Of a stretch of DNA of 64,000 nt, positions 60,313 through 64,000 are shown in pieces (the stretch's first letter is position 1; each line of letters starts with the position of its first letter). Location of the stretch: positions 3,189,205 to 3,253,204 of the forward strand of contig MQVO02000001.1 of assembly GCA_001986395.2 (NCBI GenBank). Reading direction: 5' to 3'. The position numbers and the translations under genes are program-made. The notes under the pieces were generated by a model. That model was given only the letters and a program-made list of their open reading frames with translations. It searched no databases and was not told the DNA's origin. The DNA is from Irpex lacteus (Eukaryota; Basidiomycota; Agaricomycetes; Polyporales; Irpicaceae).

Positions 60313-60778
60313 ACTCACCGTTCATGAGGCATTCCCGGATCCCTTCCATTGTGCACCTCGTTGGCTAAGGCGGAAAAGTCCTCCCGCATGACTTCACAAC
60401 GCGTGGATCTGTGCTACTTGGAATCCGTATCTTGTGATCGCTCGGGGCTGTAGAACTAGAAATGGTGAACGTAATGCGACCTGTTGAGAGCTCCTCCACA
60501 TCATTCAAGTCCACGATGTTGCAACCAATGGGTCGTGACAGGCCATGAACGGCAGCAGCCGATCAGGCCTGTTCACGACCTAAAGGATGCTACATTGCTC
60601 GACTTATACAATGCGTTGTCGCTCCCGCGAGCCGCAGCGTTCCGTGTCAATCGTCGCTAGCCCGCCATCGCTCCAAGGGCATCAAATCTCCGGGTCGGCC
60701 GGGAGTACGGGACTCACATAAATCATTATAATATAACATGCTGCTCAACTCCGTAGCCCCGCCCCTCGAAAATCGACC
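60313..60778. other. Promoter-side gap of the last gene
   Basis: No gene. It contains hairpin 3 and a TATA-like AT run (ATTATAATATAAC, about 60725-60737) roughly 45 bp before the start codon at 60779. Confidence 0.5.
60531..60580. repeat. Long inverted repeat (hairpin 3)
   Basis: GGTCGTGACAGGCC (60531-60544) and GGCCTGTTCACGACC (60566-60580) are complementary apart from one bulged base, with a 21-base loop. It lies about 200 bp upstream of the last gene. Confidence 0.85.
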
Positions 60779-63447
60779 ATGGCCAGTGAGTGGCTCCCAA
60801 CTCGCAACTGGAGCCTCGAACAGTTCGTCGAGACCGCGAAACAAATCCTGCTCTCAGGTCGAGACGATGCCATTCACCGATTTCTTCAGTTTGTCCTCGC
60901 AGGCAAATCTTTCGATCCTGCAGGCAGGGCGAAGCGTGTACGTTTGATTCCATCCATGCATACTCCGGCCGTGGACACTCTTCGCTTGCGTGCCACGCGC
61001 GATTTCGACTCTCTTATCGGGATCACCACCTCTCTTCCATTCCGCCGCGCCATCGCAATCTATCCGCTCCCAAACTTTCAAGATACACTGCGCAAATCCA
61101 ATCATCTCGTCAAGCAGATACGTTACCAGGTGATGTATCCTCTGACATAATTTCGCCTTTGATTCTCACCTATATGAAACTTAGGGATGGAGCGAAGCAC
61201 GCGATGTCGAGTTACATCTCATCCCAAATACCTGTTTCGCGAAGCTTGCCCATCGTGCCAAGATTCTTATTTTCTTTCCAAAGCTCTACGTTCCCGGGCT
61301 AGGCGTCCAATTATCGCAGGAGCACCTACGGGCATTATACTTGTCTACCCGTAAAGCGTTCAAGGCCTGTTGTCCGGAGCACATCTCTCATTGGCATCCA
61401 AACTACACGACAGCCTTTGAAGCGGCAAAGGACAAAACCGGCAAGCTTCACTTCTCCACTGTTGACATCTCCGCCTCTCTCCTCCCCCGATTTACGGAAC
61501 GTCTTCGGAGGAGGCTGCATCGCTTCCCCGAATTTGAGGACTTTTTCTTCGTGACGGAATACCGTGGTCTCAAGGGTCAAACCTCTCATGATGGAGCTGA
61601 GGCCGCGGGAATCTATGGCGCCTACGACGCTCTCACCGTTGACCTCAATCTTGACGATATCAACGACAACGAGTGGTTTGTCGATATTGGGCTCGAGCTT
61701 CATGCTCCCGGAAAGGTTTTGCAATGGACCGAGGATGCCCACGGACTTCTGATGGAGTACCTTTTACCAAACTTGAACCGTCATAACACACGCAAACTTA
61801 TGAAGTCTTCCCGCTGGTCAACCGATACCGCCGCGCTCCTGTACGATCTTGCCGGATTTCGCGTGCCGTTGGGCGGCCATCCCGACCACGATGGGATACG
61901 TTACATCAATGTGTATACCACTGACAAAGGCCCCACGTACCAACTCCACCGAGGGGCCTTCGGCTATCACAAGCCCCTCGATGTATTGCCGGATGCCATA
62001 CATGGACTCTTGAAAGACGTCTCTCAACTTATGTCCATCTATCGTCACTGCTGCTATAACGCCGCTGGAACTCAAGAAGGTTGTACGAGGCTAGAAATCA
62101 GAGTGCCCTTGATGGCGGCGTACGATCGAATCCGTGTCTTTCCTCGAGACCTGGCGCGAGACACCGTTGTGGCCCTTGATGCAAGAGTCTGGTGGTGAGA
62201 TGTCTAGTGATTCTACAGTTAGAAGTCACGGCTCACTATTCCGTAGGGAGTTCAAGTGCCTCCGCGTAACCGCACTTCACTACGTGTTGTCAGCGTTTCA
62301 AGAAGCCCCGCCCAGCAGTCAAATACAGGTGCAAGGATTGCGATTAGCTGCCTTGTCGGTGTGGATGTTAAACGCGATGATCTTCCGGCCCCCGGATTAT
62401 TCATCAGACAGGAAGCTTTCTCGCATCTCTGCTTTGCAGTATCCAGCTGGACTTGATTACTGGGAGGAGGATGGTATGGCCGACGGAGATGAGCTTCCAG
62501 AGCCAGCACTTGGTATTCGAGGCGCCTATTTTGTGGCGGATATTCACGTCCATGACCACTTTTTCTATTTGCCCTCGCTGGGGCCAGACGATTGGGGCGT
62601 CTCAGACATCCGAGCCGTCTTCACACTACCCGCAGTCCAAGTGAACGCAGCATTCCTATCAAGGCGAGCCAGGCAGCAAGCACGAGTTATAACTGCAAGC
62701 GCGCCGAAGGCGAGAAGGATGCGCCGTCCGCAAATCGTCGTTCGTGAGATTGCAGCAGATGCGAAGGTAGACGTGTTGCCCAATCTGAACCTTGAAGCCT
62801 CAGGTGTTCGATTCGCACCCCTGGAGACTTTACCAGAGCCAGGTGCCCCGCTTGCCGCGCCCCCAGCCCCCCAACACGCGAACATTGTCGCATCAGCCGA
62901 GGTAGATCGCGCCGTACAATCAATTCTCCGTCAGCTCTGCTCCAACATTGTTGCAGTATCTCCAAATCGTCGACGGTCGGGCAGAAATATGTATTGCACT
63001 CTGTCTCCCGAGAAGCAGCAACAGGTGGACGCTGCACTCTTTAGGCAAACCTGCCTCCCTTTTGACACCGTTCAGCTGAAGTTGGCCCCGATCACTACTT
63101 GGGACACCACGTTCTTTGATCGATTCTTCCCCTCTCAATTCGACCAGGACCCATCCACTCGCTCCCGTCGACAGAACTTTGACAAATGTAGCTACTTCCT
63201 CGAGTGGGAAGCAGTGGTCACTAGGCTACCACCTGACGACATCAGCAAGATTCGGGCTGAGCTTCTACCTTGGTGGCAAACACTCACCTGGCTTCCGTAT
63301 TCTGCATATGACCGTATGTGGGACACGAGACCCTGGCACGATCTGTCAAAGACACGATTACCCAACGGTAGTGGCAACGGTCCTGCCCCGCGAATTGCTG
63401 TCAACGAGCGAGCTAGAGTAGCGTTGCGTCAATTTAGGTTGAGCTAG
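60779..63447 (+). CDS. Large telomere-proximal protein of unknown function
   Basis: Three exons (60779-61129, 61185-62194, 62247-63447) join in phase over 55- and 52-nt introns to 853 residues. It opens M-A-S-E-W-L-P-T-R-N-W-S-L. There is no signal peptide or membrane span. The first two thirds look like one or two globular domains with conserved-looking segments such as F-F-F-V-T-E-Y-R-G-L-K, W-F-V-D-I-G-L-E-L-H-A-P-G-K-V-L-Q-W and P-D-H-D-G-I-R-Y-I-N-V-Y. A basic, Pro/Ala-rich linker (about 640-700) follows, and a C-terminal domain carries D-K-C-S-Y-F-L-E-W-E and L-P-W-W-Q-T-L-T-W-L. I recognise no family and no catalytic motif. The frame is uninterrupted, so it is probably under constraint. 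Hairpin 3 and a TATA-like run lie upstream. The stop is only about 430 bp from the telomere repeat. Confidence 0.75.
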
Positions 63448-63523
63448 TGCACATGTATTGTAGACACAGTTGCGTTGGGCTATTGTGTAATCTAATGACT
63501 GGTCTTACAGCGAGAGGTGAGAT

Positions 63524-63877
63524 TGGCCGGCTACGCCGCTCAGACCCCTGGCTCGTCGCTTCTTCGTCTATGAGTCACGGACTGTTGAATGGCCGGCCTA
63601 GCCGCACACTTGCGCCGACACAGCCTCCCAGAGTTGACCGGCTCAGCCGGCCAGCGCTCTCCTGTGAGCTGCGGTCGAAGTCACTAACAGGCGAACTGCT
63701 GCTGCCAGTGCTCACCGGCTAAGCCGGCCATTACTGGGCTGTGGACACGAGCCGAGTTTGAAGCGCCCTGCGGGGTTTGCATGGGTGGGTGGGCGGCTTA
63801 GCCGGCCATTTTTTTGCGTACGCATCTAACTAACTAACTCACTCACTCCCAGCAGAGCTGACCGGCTAAGCCGGCCA
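63524..63877. repeat. Telomere-adjacent dyad cluster
   Basis: At least six dyads (near 63529, 63593, 63639, 63714, 63793 and 63861) with irregular spacing. Three of them continue as CCGGCCATT. The last one passes straight into the telomere array. Confidence 0.9.
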
Positions 63878-64000
63878 TTAGGTTAGGTTAGGTTAGGTTA
63901 GTTAGGTTAGGTTAGGTTAGGTTAGGTTAGGTTAGGTTAGGTTAGGTTAGGTTAGGTTAGGTTAGGTTAGGTTAGGTTAGGTTAGGTTAGGTTAGGTTAG
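63878..64000 (+). repeat. Telomere repeat array (TTAGG)n
   Basis: About 24 head-to-tail pentamers TTAGG reach the last base of the window, with a single irregular unit (TTAG) near 63900. The G-rich strand runs 5' to 3' toward the window end, as expected at a right-hand chromosome terminus. The unit is five bases, not the six-base TTAGGG usual in filamentous fungi. Confidence 0.97.

Overview
The window is the right-hand end of a chromosome from a filamentous basidiomycete, most likely a mushroom-forming agaricomycete. Genes are cut by many short GT-AG introns (about 40-90 nt). Typical eukaryotic core genes are present: a proteasome ubiquitin receptor, farnesyl diphosphate synthase, mitochondrial HSP60, the unfolded-protein-response sensor IRE1 and a dual-specificity phosphatase. 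Lineage-type F-box genes are amplified. The last 123 bases are an uninterrupted array of the pentamer TTAGG, with the G-rich strand running toward the end of the window. Gene models below were assembled by hand by joining exons whose reading phases agree.

Layout. Bases 1-31.9 kb are a gene-dense arm, mostly on the minus strand. It holds an F-box gene cut by the left edge, an ARM/HEAT-like unknown, RPN10, a second F-box gene, a divergent pair of 9-exon F-box paralogues sharing a 216-bp promoter, ERG20, HSP60, a 26-exon GH15 glycosidase, a decayed third copy of the 9-exon F-box gene joined to a broken ERG20 tail, and a low-complexity protein with a DUF7514-like core. A small dual-specificity phosphatase stands alone at 34 kb. 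From 34.9 to 43.7 kb I see no gene. That stretch is built of diverged tandem and dispersed repeats and ends with a short head-to-head pair of TTAGG/CCTAA tracts. IRE1 (43.7-48.3 kb) and an intron-containing tRNA-Pro(CGG) at 48.6 kb are the last recognisable chromosome-core genes.

From 48.9 kb to the telomere the character changes. There are five genes, four without any family I recognise and one SNF2-like helicase. They are separated, and in two cases interrupted inside introns, by arrays of a 13-base dyad, CCGGCT-(A/T)-AGCCGG and close variants. Each array has its own constant period (49, 52, about 69 and about 105 bp), but all share the same dyad. Three long hairpin-forming inverted repeats lie in the intergenic parts of the same block. 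The last dyad copy runs directly into the telomere repeat, and the last gene ends about 430 bp from it. I read the block 48.9-63.9 kb as a subtelomeric module or possible mobile/selfish element whose arrays and genes belong together. That reading is inference and needs a copy-number and synteny test.

The working genes of the left part are housekeeping (isoprenoid synthesis, mitochondrial protein folding, proteasome, ER stress) and are not functionally linked to each other. The F-box expansions and segmental duplication show that this arm is actively rearranging.
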